A stretch of DNA of 28,092 bases from Candidatus Aerophobota bacterium (GCA_030672545.1 DAOVGF010000083.1:1-28092); one strand, 5' to 3'; counted from the first letter of the stretch, positions 1 to 8,007 are shown. The notes: a model not told the origin generated them from the letters alone. Numbers and translations: made by a program.

Positions 1-142
1 CAGCCACCCTTAAATCCTTTAGAGGTCTCTCTTTTATGAAACGCTCTTCAATCATTCTTAAAACCGCCATCTTTGTCCTGGCCCACTCTATTTTTTTCTT
101 CCCCTCAGAAGCAAGAGAGATTTCTTTAACGTCATAAGACAA
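1..142 (-). CDS. ahcY: S-adenosylhomocysteine hydrolase, N-terminal part (cut by window edge)
   Basis: Only the first 47 codons are present; the gene runs off the left edge. The minus strand reads (M)SYDVKEISLASEGKKKIEW and continues through ARTKMAVLRMIEERF to KERPLKDLRVA. This is the typical amino end of adenosylhomocysteinase, which splits S-adenosylhomocysteine into adenosine and homocysteine and so relieves product inhibition of SAM-dependent methyltransferases in the cytoplasm. The start is a TTG codon (140-142), chosen because a strong AAGGAGG ribosome site (150-156) lies 7 bases upstream and no ATG gives the family's usual amino end. The catalytic and NAD-binding parts lie outside the window, so activity cannot be judged. 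Identification is from recalled family sequence. Confidence 0.85.
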   Translation of the reverse strand, partial: MSYDVKEISLASEGKKKIEWARTKMAVLRMIEERFIKERPLKDLRVA

Positions 143-227
143 TTGTTAGCCTCCTTTGTTCTTTCCTCAATAATACACCAGGGTAAAGTTTAGATTCCAT
201 AAAGGTAGCTGCATTGCGCAAATGAAC

Positions 228-362
228 GCAGGCTAAAGCCTGCGGCTACCAAAGTTCAATTAGAGAAGGTAAAGCCTGTGGCTACCAAAACCTGAGATTG
301 CCACGTCGCTACGTTCCTCGCAATGACACACTAACGAACACGAGGTAAAGCCTGCGGCTACC
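228..362. repeat. Cluster of three REP-like units plus a second palindromic repeat
   Basis: Three copies of a unit with core TAAAGCCTGYGGCTACC lie at 228-250, 267-286 and 343-362. The first is fully palindromic at its start (GCAGGCTAAAGCCTGC). Between copies two and three, 294-327 is a different repeat-like sequence (GAGATTGCCACGTCGCTACG onwards to CGCAATGAC). These fill most of the spacer between the ahcY start and the xylB end. Similar short palindromes occur near 3304 and 17823. They look like dispersed REP/MITE-type intergenic elements; no coding content is seen. Confidence 0.7.
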
Positions 363-439
363 CACCATAAGCATAGCCCATAATGTCCTTATTATATTGC
401 ATAAAACCCCCGTGTCAATCTCACCTTCCGCTGATTCTC

Positions 440-492
440 GTTATTCCGTTGATTCCGTTGGTCCCGTTATTCCGTTTATTTCGTTGGTTTGG
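440..492. repeat. Degenerate 9-bp tandem repeat (ATTCCGTTG)
   Basis: About five imperfect copies of a nine-base unit ATTCCGTTG follow one another just beyond the 3' end of the sugar-kinase gene. Because nine is a multiple of three, the run gives an open frame reading LIPLVPLFRLF on the plus strand. No family is recognised there, and the repeat explains the open frame. Confidence 0.6.
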
Positions 493-506
493 CTGGGGAA
501 AATGGT

Positions 507-2030
507 TCAAGAAGATAGTTGGGAAAGTGAGTGGAAGTCTTCTTTCAGATGAGAATAAAGACCAGCAAAAATCGGGTAAAGTTGATCATACTTTTTGACC
601 CGTTCCGGGACAGGTTCTATCCTGTCAACTTCCTTTATCCATTCCTGGCAAGCTTCCTCAACGGATGAAAAGAAACCTGTGGCCACAGCTCCCGTTAGAG
701 AGGCACCATAGGCACTCTGCTCTCTGGAATTGAGAGTTAGTATGGGTAGGTTAAATACATCGGCTTGAATTTGCCTCCAGAGCTTACTTTTTGCCCCACC
801 ACCGGAACTGACTAGGCCGGACAGTTTTACTCCGGACTGCTTGAAAATCTCCAGGCAATTCCGCATAGCCAGAGTAACTCCTTCCATTACCGCCAGAGCC
901 AGATCAAAACCAGTATGGTCAAGAGTAAGGCCGACAAAAACTCCTCTGGCCAGAGGGTCAAGATAAGGAGTTCTCTCTCCTCCCAGACAGGGAAGAAAAA
1001 GTAATTTACCATGATGCGGTGAAACTTCTTTCTTGTTCAGAAAAACCAAGGATAGTTCCTTTTCTACCTGTCTTGTATTTAACCTTAAAATCTGCCGACA
1101 ATACCAGTCAAAGGACATTGCTCCGGAGAGTATAGCTCCCATGTGGATCCACTTTCCGGGGATGGCATGAGGAAAAGTATGAAGACCAACCTGGGGTTTT
1201 ATCAGGCACTTGTTTAGTGAGGTAATGAATTGACCTCCAGTTCCCAGAATACAGGCTCCCACGTCGTTCTCAATAATAGCATTCCCAATTGCTCCCATAA
1301 TCTGGTCTGCTCCTCCGGCGGCCACCGGAATACCCGCTGGAAGAAGAGTTTGGCCAGAAGCCTCCCGAGATACCGTTCCGGTGATCTCAGTAGATTCATA
1401 AAGAGAAGGAAGATAGGAAGGGGAAATCTCTAATTCTTCCAGGATTTTGGAGGACCAGGCTCTTCTCCTGACGTCAAGAAGAAAGGTTCCGCCAGCATCG
1501 GTTACATCTGTAGCCAGCTCTCCCGTGAGCCGGAGACGAAGGTAATCCTTGGGAAGAAGAAACTTAGCTGCTTTTTCCCAAATCTCTGGCTTATTTTCTC
1601 TGAGCCAGAGTAAAGTAAAAGCCATAAAACCGCAAGCCGGAGGTATCCCGGCAATTTGAGAGAGAAAATCTATTTTGTCTTCTTTTTTCAAGCGGTTGAT
1701 CTGGGGAATACTCCGCCGATCCATCCAGATAATGGCCCTATTTAGAGGTTGCCATCCTTTATCCAGAACCACTGTTCCATGGGTCTGCCCCGACATCCCT
1801 ACTGCCTTAACCTGAGCCGGATCTATTTTGGACGGCCCAATAACCTCTTTTATAGCTTCCCTAACCGCTTGCCACCACTGAGCAGGATCTTGCTCAGCCC
1901 ATCCCGACTGAGGAGAATAAACTGCATAGGAACGAGAAGAAACTGCCAAAATCTCGCCCTTTAAACTTGTTAAGACTACCTTAACACTGGAAGTCCCCAA
2001 ATCTATCCCTAAGAAACAAGGAGGTTTCAT
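507..2030 (-). CDS. xylB: Xylulokinase-type FGGY sugar kinase
   Basis: This 507-residue cytoplasmic kinase of the FGGY family most likely phosphorylates D-xylulose with ATP to feed the pentose phosphate pathway. The amino end carries the actin-like phosphate-binding loop FLGIDLGTSSVKVVL. MSGQTHG (about residues 79-85) matches the xylulokinase SGQMHG region, followed by DVTDAGGTFLLDV, ERTPYLDPLARGVFVGL, and the C-terminal ATP-domain signature SSGGGAKSKLWRQIQADVF. Length is normal for the family (about 490-510). Its ATG starts one base after the ftsA stop, so it is almost certainly cotranscribed with the division genes. No xylose isomerase or pentose transporter lies beside it. Another ketose or polyol as substrate cannot be excluded. 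Confidence 0.85.
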   Translation of the reverse strand: MKPPCFLGIDLGTSSVKVVLTSLKGEILAVSSRSYAVYSPQSGWAEQDPAQWWQAVREAIKEVIGPSKIDPAQVKAVGMSGQTHGTVVLDKGWQPLNRAIIWMDRRSIPQINRLKKEDKIDFLSQIAGIPPACGFMAFTLLWLRENKPEIWEKAAKFLLPKDYLRLRLTGELATDVTDAGGTFLLDVRRRAWSSKILEELEISPSYLPSLYESTEITGTVSREASGQTLLPAGIPVAAGGADQIMGAIGNAIIENDVGACILGTGGQFITSLNKCLIKPQVGLHTFPHAIPGKWIHMGAILSGAMSFDWYCRQILRLNTRQVEKELSLVFLNKKEVSPHHGKLLFLPCLGGERTPYLDPLARGVFVGLTLDHTGFDLALAVMEGVTLAMRNCLEIFKQSGVKLSGLVSSGGGAKSKLWRQIQADVFNLPILTLNSREQSAYGASLTGAVATGFFSSVEEACQEWIKEVDRIEPVPERVKKYDQLYPIFAGLYSHLKEDFHSLSQLSS

Positions 2031-2031
2031 A

Positions 2032-3246
2032 TTAAAAGAACTCCCTGAACCACCCCTTAATCCTCATCCCCAGAGTGTTCTGGCCGCTGGCCTCCCTTTT
2101 TTGCTTGAGAGCGTAAAGAACCAGGCCAACCACAGTAGCATAAACAGGGCTGTTTAGACGCGAAGTTGACTTGATTCGGGGGTAACCAATTCGGACCGGT
2201 AAATTCAATTGCTTTTCAGTCTTTTCCTTGAGGCCATTTAAAAGAGAACTACCACCACTCAAAACTACTCCAGAGGTTATCAAACCTCTTAAACCACTTT
2301 TCTTTAAGGCTATATCCACCAGTTCGAATATTTCCTCTACCCGAAGCTCAATTATCCTGGCCAGTGTTTTCTTTTTCACCTTAGTTTTACCTCGACCAGC
2401 TACTCTCTCCACCTCAATCTCCTCATCCTCTCCTATCCCATCAGTCAAAGCAGTACCTTGATTAATCTTTAGAATCTCTGCATTCTCCCGAGTAATGTGT
2501 AAACCCACCGCTACATCATTAGTAATGTGATTACCCCCCACAGCCAGGACCTCGGTAAACCTCAACCCCTCCCGGAGAAAAATAGCTACATCAGTGGTTC
2601 CACCGCCGATGTCTACAATGGTTACTCCCAGATCTTCCTCCTCGGGAAGGAGAGTAGCCATTCCTGAAGCCAGAGATTGTAGGACCATCCCGGCCAACTG
2701 ACACCCGCCCATCTGAAGCCCCATTTCCATATTCTGGCAATATCCCGAGGCAGCGGTAACCAGATGAACCCGAGCTTCTAAATGAGCTCCCCTCATTCCC
2801 AGTGGCTCATTAATTTGATCCTGCCCATCCACCACAAATTCCTGAGGGAGCTTATGAATTATCTCACGACCCTTGGGCATAGCAACCCGAGAAGCATCTT
2901 CCAAAACTCTCTCCAGATCTCTAACTCGTATTATGCCGTCCTCCCTATTAATCTTAAGGAAACCTCTATTATCTTGACTCTGAATATGTTCGCCGGCTAT
3001 ACTCACCCAGGCTTCCTTAATCCTCAGTCCAGCATCGAATTCTGCTCTCTTTATCGCCTCTTTAACCATCCTGGCTGTCTGAGGTATATCTACTATCACC
3101 CCCTTTTTTACTCCTAAAGAAGGAACTTTGCCCAGTCCCATAATCTCCAAACCCTCATTTTCTTTAAATTCGGCAATTAAAACACAAATTTTCGTGGTCC
3201 CAATATCCAGTCCTACCAACAAATTTTCTCTCAATTCTTCCCTCAC
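2032..3246 (-). CDS. ftsA: Cell division protein FtsA
   Basis: This 404-residue actin-like ATPase anchors FtsZ filaments to the inner membrane and recruits the divisome. It opens with LLVGLDIGTTKICVLIAEF (phosphate-1 loop), has the FtsA-specific 1C subdomain around residues 85-165, a second phosphate motif TIVDIGGGTTDVAIF, an adenosine motif VVLSGGSSLLNGL, and ends in MRIKGWFREFF, the short amphipathic helix used for membrane targeting. The start is read as GTG at 3246. A TTG at 3234, five bases after GAGGG, is an alternative that would remove four residues. It is the fourth gene of a minus-strand run murB-ddl-ftsQ-ftsA, and the next gene is a sugar kinase rather than ftsZ. Identification is secure. 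Confidence 0.95.
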   Translation of the reverse strand: MREELRENLLVGLDIGTTKICVLIAEFKENEGLEIMGLGKVPSLGVKKGVIVDIPQTARMVKEAIKRAEFDAGLRIKEAWVSIAGEHIQSQDNRGFLKINREDGIIRVRDLERVLEDASRVAMPKGREIIHKLPQEFVVDGQDQINEPLGMRGAHLEARVHLVTAASGYCQNMEMGLQMGGCQLAGMVLQSLASGMATLLPEEEDLGVTIVDIGGGTTDVAIFLREGLRFTEVLAVGGNHITNDVAVGLHITRENAEILKINQGTALTDGIGEDEEIEVERVAGRGKTKVKKKTLARIIELRVEEIFELVDIALKKSGLRGLITSGVVLSGGSSLLNGLKEKTEKQLNLPVRIGYPRIKSTSRLNSPVYATVVGLVLYALKQKREASGQNTLGMRIKGWFREFF

Positions 3247-3435
3247 TCCATAATTATCTCAAACATAACTCTTTGACTCTCTACCCAAGTTAAAAAGCAA
3301 TTGGGAGGCTAAAGCCTCCTCTACCCGGAGGGAGAACTTTAATAAGCTCTTACTTTCAAACAAATTTACCGGTTACCCCCTACCCAGGTAGAGAACTTTA
3401 ATGGACTCATAAATACTTTTTAATTGGAAGCAGAC
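3247..3435. repeat. ftsQ-ftsA spacer with palindrome and 23-bp direct repeat
   Basis: The spacer holds a perfect short palindrome GGAGGCTAAAGCCTCC (3304-3319) with the same AGGCTAAAGCCT core as the cluster near 228. It also holds two direct copies of a 23-base sequence beginning CTACCC and ending GAGAACTTTAAT (3321-3343 and 3380-3402). This is unusually long for a spacer inside an otherwise tight operon. The element appears to have inserted between ftsQ and ftsA. Confidence 0.6.
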
Positions 3436-4176
3436 TCATTTCTTGTAAGGTAGTTTGACTACAATCTGGTCAGAAAACCGGAAATCTATCCGGCTAACCT
3501 TCTCACCCCTTTTTTCCAGATCTTTCAGAACCAAGGGAAGATAGGAAAGTGACTCCATATAACTCCTCTCATTAATCAGAAGAACTATTCCTTCTTTCAA
3601 ATAAGCTATTATACCCGTAGAGGAGCTGGAAAAATCAATTTTCTGAAGAGAAAAACCTATTCTTTGAGTAAAACGAAGAATATTTAGACTAAGCTTGAGC
3701 TGGTCATTTGACTCCGGACTGACTCCAATAATCAAAGGTAGATTGGAGGATTCGGACGCCTTACCTAATATAACTCCCTCATCATCAACTTCCCAGAATC
3801 CATCCGGACATCTCCAACAAGCAAAGGGTTCTCTCTCAACAATACGCACCTGAAGAGTGGAAGGTAAAACTCTTCTCACTTCCGCCCGTTTCACCAAATT
3901 GAGTGATTCTATTTGTCTGGTAATAGCAGAAAGATTGACCCAAAAAGTGCAAGTGTTCAGGGAAACATTGGCTTTCTCTAAGATTTGTTCCCGGGAGAGT
4001 CGCTTCACTCCTTCCACCTGAATCTCTCTGAGCTCAAAATAGGGAATGGTCAGTATATATCTCACCAAGAGGATAACTATGGTTAGACAGATAATTAAAA
4101 AAATTGAGAATCGGGCACCTCTTCCGCTTTTCTTCTGGGGCTTTCCCCGGCCCAACTCCCCTCTTTTTCTCTTCAT
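3436..4176 (-). CDS. ftsQ: Cell division protein FtsQ/DivIB
   Basis: This 246-residue bitopic membrane protein of the divisome links FtsK/FtsA to FtsL/FtsB. A very basic cytoplasmic tail (residues 1-21, Lys/Arg rich) precedes one membrane helix at about 22-44 (FSIFLIICLTIVILLV). A POTRA domain begins at YFELREIQVEGVKRLSREQI (about 46-65) and continues to the REPFACWRCPDGFWEVDDEG region, followed by the FtsQ beta domain ending in the typical RIDFRFSDQIVVKLP. It starts 5 bases after the ddl stop, with GAGAGGA almost touching the ATG. Sequence conservation in this family is low, so the call rests on topology, POTRA pattern and position between ddl and ftsA, which is the classical order. Confidence 0.9.
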   Translation of the reverse strand: MKRKRGELGRGKPQKKSGRGARFSIFLIICLTIVILLVRYILTIPYFELREIQVEGVKRLSREQILEKANVSLNTCTFWVNLSAITRQIESLNLVKRAEVRRVLPSTLQVRIVEREPFACWRCPDGFWEVDDEGVILGKASESSNLPLIIGVSPESNDQLKLSLNILRFTQRIGFSLQKIDFSSSSTGIIAYLKEGIVLLINERSYMESLSYLPLVLKDLEKRGEKVSRIDFRFSDQIVVKLPYKK

Positions 4177-4181
4177 TCCTC

Positions 4182-5105
4182 TCAGGAAGGGCTTCGTCTC
4201 AACGCTGCCCTGACTATTCGCTCAATTAACTGAGCAAAATCTAATCCCTCCGCCCGCGCCGCCAGAGGAAGTAAGCTTCTTTCAGTAAGACCTGGGATGG
4301 TGTTTACCTCCAAAAGATAGGGAGTACCTTCCTTGAGTATCATGTCCACCCGAGCAAAATCACGACAGCCCAGGGAACGGTAAGCTTTCAGGGCTACTTC
4401 TTTCGCTTTAAGAGACTGTTTTTCCTTTAGATTAGCCGGAACAAAGAATTTACAAAATCCCTGGGAATACTTGGCCTGATAATCAAAAAAAGTGGACTGG
4501 GGAACAATTTCCACAATAGGAAAAGGACGTGGCTCCGGGTCATCAATGATACCCACCGTGATTTCCCTTCCTTTAATGAACTCTTCAATCAAAAGATATG
4601 AAGAATCGTACCGGAAAGCTTCCTTCATAGCTTCCTCGAGTCCCGAACCATCCATTATCAAATTAGTACCCAGGGTGGATCCGCTACGACTGGGTTTAAC
4701 CACAACGGGAGGTAAAAGAATCCGTTTGATATCTCTGGTTTCTTCTCTGGCTACGGCCTGATAGTGAGGTTGAGGAAGCCCCTGCCAAGCAAATAACCTC
4801 CGGCTACTTACCTTATCCATACCCAGGGTACTCGCCAGAACCCCAGAGCCAGTATAAGGAATTCCGGCCATCTCCAGTAAGCCCTGAACAGTGCCATCTT
4901 CACCAAATGACCCATGAAGAGCAATAAAAACCAGGTCTGGTTTTTCCCTTCTTAGATGAGACAAGAAATCGTTACTCTTCGGATCCAGAGCGAAAACCTT
5001 ATATCTCTTCTCTTTCAGAGCATCTTCTACTGCCTTACCGCTCTTCAGGCTAATCTGACGCTCAGGGGAGAGCCCACCTTTTAAAACACATACCTTCTCT
5101 TTCAT
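4182..5105 (-). CDS. ddl: D-alanine--D-alanine ligase
   Basis: This 307-residue ATP-grasp enzyme makes the D-Ala-D-Ala dipeptide for peptidoglycan. It shows the N-terminal GGLSPERQISLKSG (Glu15 binds the first D-Ala), HGSFGEDGTVQGLLE, the ATP-grasp strand VVVKPSRSGSTLG (137-146), and LLEVNTIPGLTERSLLP (264-280), which holds Mg ligands and the second D-Ala site. In the omega loop, FDYQAKY keeps the Lys212-Tyr213 pair associated with dipeptide rather than D-lactate depsipeptide synthesis, so intrinsic vancomycin-type substitution is not suggested. It lies 4 bases after murB and 5 before ftsQ, clearly in one operon. Length is that of the short DdlB type. Confidence 0.96.
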   Translation of the reverse strand: MKEKVCVLKGGLSPERQISLKSGKAVEDALKEKRYKVFALDPKSNDFLSHLRREKPDLVFIALHGSFGEDGTVQGLLEMAGIPYTGSGVLASTLGMDKVSSRRLFAWQGLPQPHYQAVAREETRDIKRILLPPVVVKPSRSGSTLGTNLIMDGSGLEEAMKEAFRYDSSYLLIEEFIKGREITVGIIDDPEPRPFPIVEIVPQSTFFDYQAKYSQGFCKFFVPANLKEKQSLKAKEVALKAYRSLGCRDFARVDMILKEGTPYLLEVNTIPGLTERSLLPLAARAEGLDFAQLIERIVRAALRRSPS

Positions 5106-5109
5106 CTCT

Positions 5110-6006
5110 TTATACTATTTCCAGCTCAGGTTCAAGAGTAATACCAAACTCAGCTCTGACTATCTTTTTTATCTTATCAATGAGATTCAGAATGTCAGAA
5201 GCGCCGGCATTTTCTGTATTTATAATAAAATTACCGTGTTGAAAAGATACCTGGGCACCTCCTATTTTCATTCCCAGACAACCACTTTGTTCGATCAAAT
5301 ATCCAGCAGATTGAGAGGATGGATTCTTAAAAATGCAGCCCGCCGAAGAAAAAGAAATCGGCTGAGTTTCCAGTTTCTTTCTGGTAGCCTCTTGCATTCG
5401 GGCATTAATTTTTGCTTTATGCTCTGGGAATAGCTTCAGTCCTACTTCCAGTAACACAAGATTTTTGTTCTCGAAGAAAGTACTGGTTCGGTAACCAAAA
5501 TTTAAGTTCTTCTGGGTCATAACTAAATGGCTATTGTTTCTATCCAAAACCTTAACCCAGGTAACCCTATTGGAAATGCATTCCCCAAAGGCACTGACAT
5601 TTCGGACAATACCTCCTCCTACTGTTCCAGGAATGCCGGTCAAACACTCCAATCCCGAAAGACCCTTGTCGGCAGCAAAGTCAATCAAGACAGAAAGGTC
5701 CACGCCGGCTCCCACTTTTATTTCATCTCCTTCCTCCACAAGTTGCTTAAAAGAGGAACCTAATTTCACAATTATTCCCCGGAACCCTTCATCACGAACC
5801 AATAACTTACTGCCATTTCCCATGACCAGAAAAGGTTTACTTTTTTCCTTGCAGAACACCAAAATTGCTTTAAGATCATCTAAATCATCGGGCATAGCAA
5901 AGAAATCTGCAATGCCCCCGGCCTTCAAAGAAATTAGCTTCTTCGTAGACTGGCCAATAACCAACTTCCCCTTGATTTTAGGCCTTCTTTTTCCCGCACT
6001 GTGCAT
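5110..6006 (-). CDS. murB: UDP-N-acetylenolpyruvoylglucosamine reductase
   Basis: This 298-residue FAD enzyme reduces enolpyruvyl-UDP-GlcNAc to UDP-MurNAc in the cytoplasm. The FAD-binding half shows MGNGSKLLVRDEGFRG (62-77) and the pyrophosphate loop LTGIPGTVGGGIVRNVSAFG (122-141). The substrate half has FGYRTSTF (170-177, Arg173) and the carboxyl LEPELEIV with the conserved Glu294. At the proton-donor position the usual SAGSxFKNP reads SAGCIFKNP, so Ser is replaced by Cys224. The GGGIVRNVSAFG segment is also a little divergent from GGAVxMNAGAYG. Length suggests the shorter MurB class without the E. coli Tyr-loop insertion. It is the first gene of the operon, with its own promoter at 6041-6069. 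Confidence 0.95.
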   Translation of the reverse strand: MHSAGKRRPKIKGKLVIGQSTKKLISLKAGGIADFFAMPDDLDDLKAILVFCKEKSKPFLVMGNGSKLLVRDEGFRGIIVKLGSSFKQLVEEGDEIKVGAGVDLSVLIDFAADKGLSGLECLTGIPGTVGGGIVRNVSAFGECISNRVTWVKVLDRNNSHLVMTQKNLNFGYRTSTFFENKNLVLLEVGLKLFPEHKAKINARMQEATRKKLETQPISFSSAGCIFKNPSSQSAGYLIEQSGCLGMKIGGAQVSFQHGNFIINTENAGASDILNLIDKIKKIVRAEFGITLEPELEIV

Positions 6007-6026
6007 TTAGTCCCTCTCTTTGTAGA

Positions 6027-6069
6027 ATTAGCGCTAATACATTTTATCCAAACTCTCCAGGGAAGTCAA
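6027..6069 (-). promoter_or_regulatory. Sigma-70-type promoter of the murB operon with palindrome at the start site
   Basis: On the minus strand TTGACT (6064-6069) is followed after exactly 17 bases by TAAAAT (6041-6046), giving a predicted start near 6034, about 28 bases before the murB ATG. A perfect 12-base palindrome ATTAGCGCTAAT (6027-6038) covers the predicted start site and could be an operator; no regulator is identified. Confidence 0.7.
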
Positions 6070-6074
6070 GAAGA

Positions 6075-6134
6075 CGCATCAAATTCAGAGAAATTGATGC
6101 GGGCGATTGACACAAACTGACTGCGTAGTAAAAT
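6075..6134 (+). promoter_or_regulatory. Promoter-like boxes for the plus-strand transport locus, preceded by an inverted repeat
   Basis: TTGACA (6107-6112) and TAAAAT (6129-6134) are 16 bases apart on the plus strand. Just upstream is an inverted repeat CGCATCAA...TTGATGCG (6075-6082 and 6094-6101, 11-base loop) that could be an operator or hairpin. The first recognised gene starts almost 400 bases downstream, so a long leader would result; another promoter closer to the gene is possible. Confidence 0.5.
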
Positions 6135-6169
6135 AATGTAATAGTGCCACAAAAATAAAGGTGATCAGT

Positions 6170-6341
6170 TTGAAGACTAAAACTTTCGGTATAGATGAAG
6201 AATAATTGAGGAAATTATAAAGATCTCTCAAAAAAAACACACGTTTTTGAGGTGAAAATAATTCGGTTAGTTTTAGAGGAATTTTTTAAACACAAGGTAG
6301 ATGAAATTCTTATCCGGGCAAAAGATTTTGTTTCTATTTGA
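6170..6341 (+). pseudogene. Decayed ORF remnant(s) in the leader, possibly nucleotidyltransferase-like
   Basis: From a TTG at 6170 behind AAAGGTG, the frame reads (M)KTKTFGIDEE and stops. One missing base near 6199 would restore a continuous FGIDEEIIEEIIKISQKK (ending at 6255), which resembles the amino end of small MNT-type nucleotidyltransferases. A second open stretch (6252-6341, GTG start) gives VKIIRLVLEEFF and continues to AKDFVSI in another frame. Both are short and broken. The family suggestion is a weak memory-based resemblance, and the region may simply be an untranslated leader. Confidence 0.25.
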
Positions 6342-6516
6342 CAAGGAAAAGCTAAAAATAGAGCCAGGGGGAGGTGAAGAGTGAGAAATAAATAGGCTTG
6401 TTAGCTTAGGAAAGAAGAGTTTTCCCAAGAGAAAAATGTTGAAAGATTAATTTCTTTTTTTGGGAGCTTTCCACAGAGGAATAAACTATGTCAAATATAT
6501 CAAAAAGGAGTTAATA

Positions 6517-7914
6517 ATGTTTACTCGATGCAAAAAATTCCAAAAAGTGAAAAGGGCTTTGTTAATGCAGAGTGTTTTCTTGATGGTTATTTTCTCCACA
6601 CAGGTAGCTATGGGAGCAGCAGGGTTAAAACTGGCAGATTTTGAACGAGCGAATATTGATTGGCGCCAAGCAGCCGGCGAGAGTATCGATGTTATGGTAA
6701 CCAAGTACTATGATACTGAGGTCTTGGAAAGCCAGCTGGGTACTTTTGAGGCATTAACAGGCATAAAGGTCGTTTATCATTCACTTCCAGAAACAGAATC
6801 ACGGCGTAAAACTTTGATTTCTCTCAGTGCAAAATCTGGAGCGTATGACGTGGTCATGCCCGATATAATGGGTCTGCCGAAATTTGTAAAAGCCGGATTT
6901 ATTGAACCTCTACAGCCTTATCTATCCGATCCTGAGCTCATTGACAAAAAGTGGTATGATCGAGAGGGTATTCTTCTTGCTTCTCGAGAGGCAGGAGAAG
7001 TTGGAGAAGCGGCCTATGCTTTCCCCTTTACCTGTGAGGCAAGTCAATTGATGTATAGAAAAGATCTATTTGGGAACGCAGGGATAGCAAAGGCTCCCGA
7101 CACGTTTGAAGAACTTTGGGATATCGCCAGAAAACTTCATAATCCACCAACGGTAAATGGTATAGCATTGCGTGGTACACGAGGGGAAGGTCTGAATATT
7201 TATGTGTGGAGCTCGTTTTTCCGTGGATTTGGAGCGAACTTCTTTCTCAATTTTCCTCGCAACATGACACCCACAGTTGCTAGCCCAGAAGGTATCGCCG
7301 CTACTGAGTTTTATGCAAAAATTCTCCAGGATTATGGTCCACTAGGAGCAGCCAGCTGGAGTTGGGAAGAAATCATACCGGCTCTCCAACGAGGGAACGT
7401 GGCTATGTCAATAGATGCTGTAGATATTGGACCTCTGCTCGAAGATCCCGAAAAATCACAGACGGCTGGTGAATGGGCATTTTCGGTCATTCCAGGAGGA
7501 AAGGGCGGACGGTATCCCGGGATATTTGCCTGGTTGTTAGGGATAGATAAAGCTTCAAAGAAGAAAACCGCTGCCTGGTTGTTTGTACAATTCGCGACCT
7601 CTCCCCCGGCTGTATACCAGAGAACCTTAAAGACCGGGGCAGCCAGTAGAGAATCTATTAGAAATGATCCTGAGTGGCAAGGAGACTTGCTCCGTATAGG
7701 AAAAGGAACATGGTTGGCATCTGTAACCGAGTCTCTTAGAATAGGAGACGCTAATTATAGGCCAAGGTTTGAATACTGGCCAGAAATGGGTGATACCTTA
7801 GGAATAGAAGTAGAAGCGGCAATCGCTGGCCAAAAAGATGCAGAGGAAGCTATGGAGAAGGCTCAAGGGAAAATAGGGACGTTAATGAACAGAAAAGGAT
7901 TATTAGCTTGGTAG
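6517..7914 (+). CDS. Extracellular solute-binding protein, family 1 (CUT1-type ABC transporter)
   Basis: This 465-residue secreted or lipid-free binding protein delivers a solute to the membrane permeases encoded next. The start at 6517 is preferred over an in-frame ATG at 6460 because AAGGAG lies 7 bases upstream and it yields a clean signal peptide: basic FTRCKKFQKVKR, hydrophobic ALLMQSVFLMVIF, cleavage near AMG/A (about residue 33). There is no lipobox cysteine. The mature part shows the family-1 fold pattern: TFEALTGIKVVYHSLPETES, YDVVMPDIMGLPKFVKAGFIEPL, YAFPFTCEASQLMYRKDLF, and a C-terminal WLFVQFATSPPA helix. CUT1 systems usually carry sugars or glycerol phosphate, but here the context is methyltransferase and aminotransferase genes. 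The substrate is therefore uncertain. Confidence 0.88.
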   Translation: MFTRCKKFQKVKRALLMQSVFLMVIFSTQVAMGAAGLKLADFERANIDWRQAAGESIDVMVTKYYDTEVLESQLGTFEALTGIKVVYHSLPETESRRKTLISLSAKSGAYDVVMPDIMGLPKFVKAGFIEPLQPYLSDPELIDKKWYDREGILLASREAGEVGEAAYAFPFTCEASQLMYRKDLFGNAGIAKAPDTFEELWDIARKLHNPPTVNGIALRGTRGEGLNIYVWSSFFRGFGANFFLNFPRNMTPTVASPEGIAATEFYAKILQDYGPLGAASWSWEEIIPALQRGNVAMSIDAVDIGPLLEDPEKSQTAGEWAFSVIPGGKGGRYPGIFAWLLGIDKASKKKTAAWLFVQFATSPPAVYQRTLKTGAASRESIRNDPEWQGDLLRIGKGTWLASVTESLRIGDANYRPRFEYWPEMGDTLGIEVEAAIAGQKDAEEAMEKAQGKIGTLMNRKGLLAW

Positions 7915-7965
7915 TATTGACTTTCTTTGTATGGGAAGGATACATAGAAAGTTGAGGGCAACAAG

Positions 7966-8007
7966 ATAAAGGATGGGCTGAAAACTCAATTCCAGCCCAT
8001 CCTTTAT
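7966..8007 (+). terminator. Strong hairpin between binding-protein and permease genes
   Basis: A perfect 15-base-pair stem (7966-7980 with 7993-8007) encloses a 12-base loop. The core is AAAGGATGGGCTG paired with CAGCCCATCCTTT. No long U-run follows, so it is more likely a partial terminator or an mRNA-stabilising structure. Such structures commonly keep binding-protein levels above permease levels. Confidence 0.65.

Noticed and set aside
383..598. Plus-strand ORF of 71 residues reading through the 9-bp repeat
   Set aside because: The frame is kept open by the tandem ATTCCGTTG unit and overlaps the end of xylB; no ribosome site or family.
5534..6010. 158-residue plus-strand ORF antisense to murB
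   Set aside because: Lies wholly opposite a well-supported gene; composition is Pro/Ser rich as expected for an antisense shadow.
6135..6516. Cobalamin riboswitch in the leader of the methyltransferase locus
   Set aside because: A corrinoid-linked locus made this worth checking, but GCCAGGGGGAGG near 6363 does not continue as a B12 box and no surrounding core helices were found.
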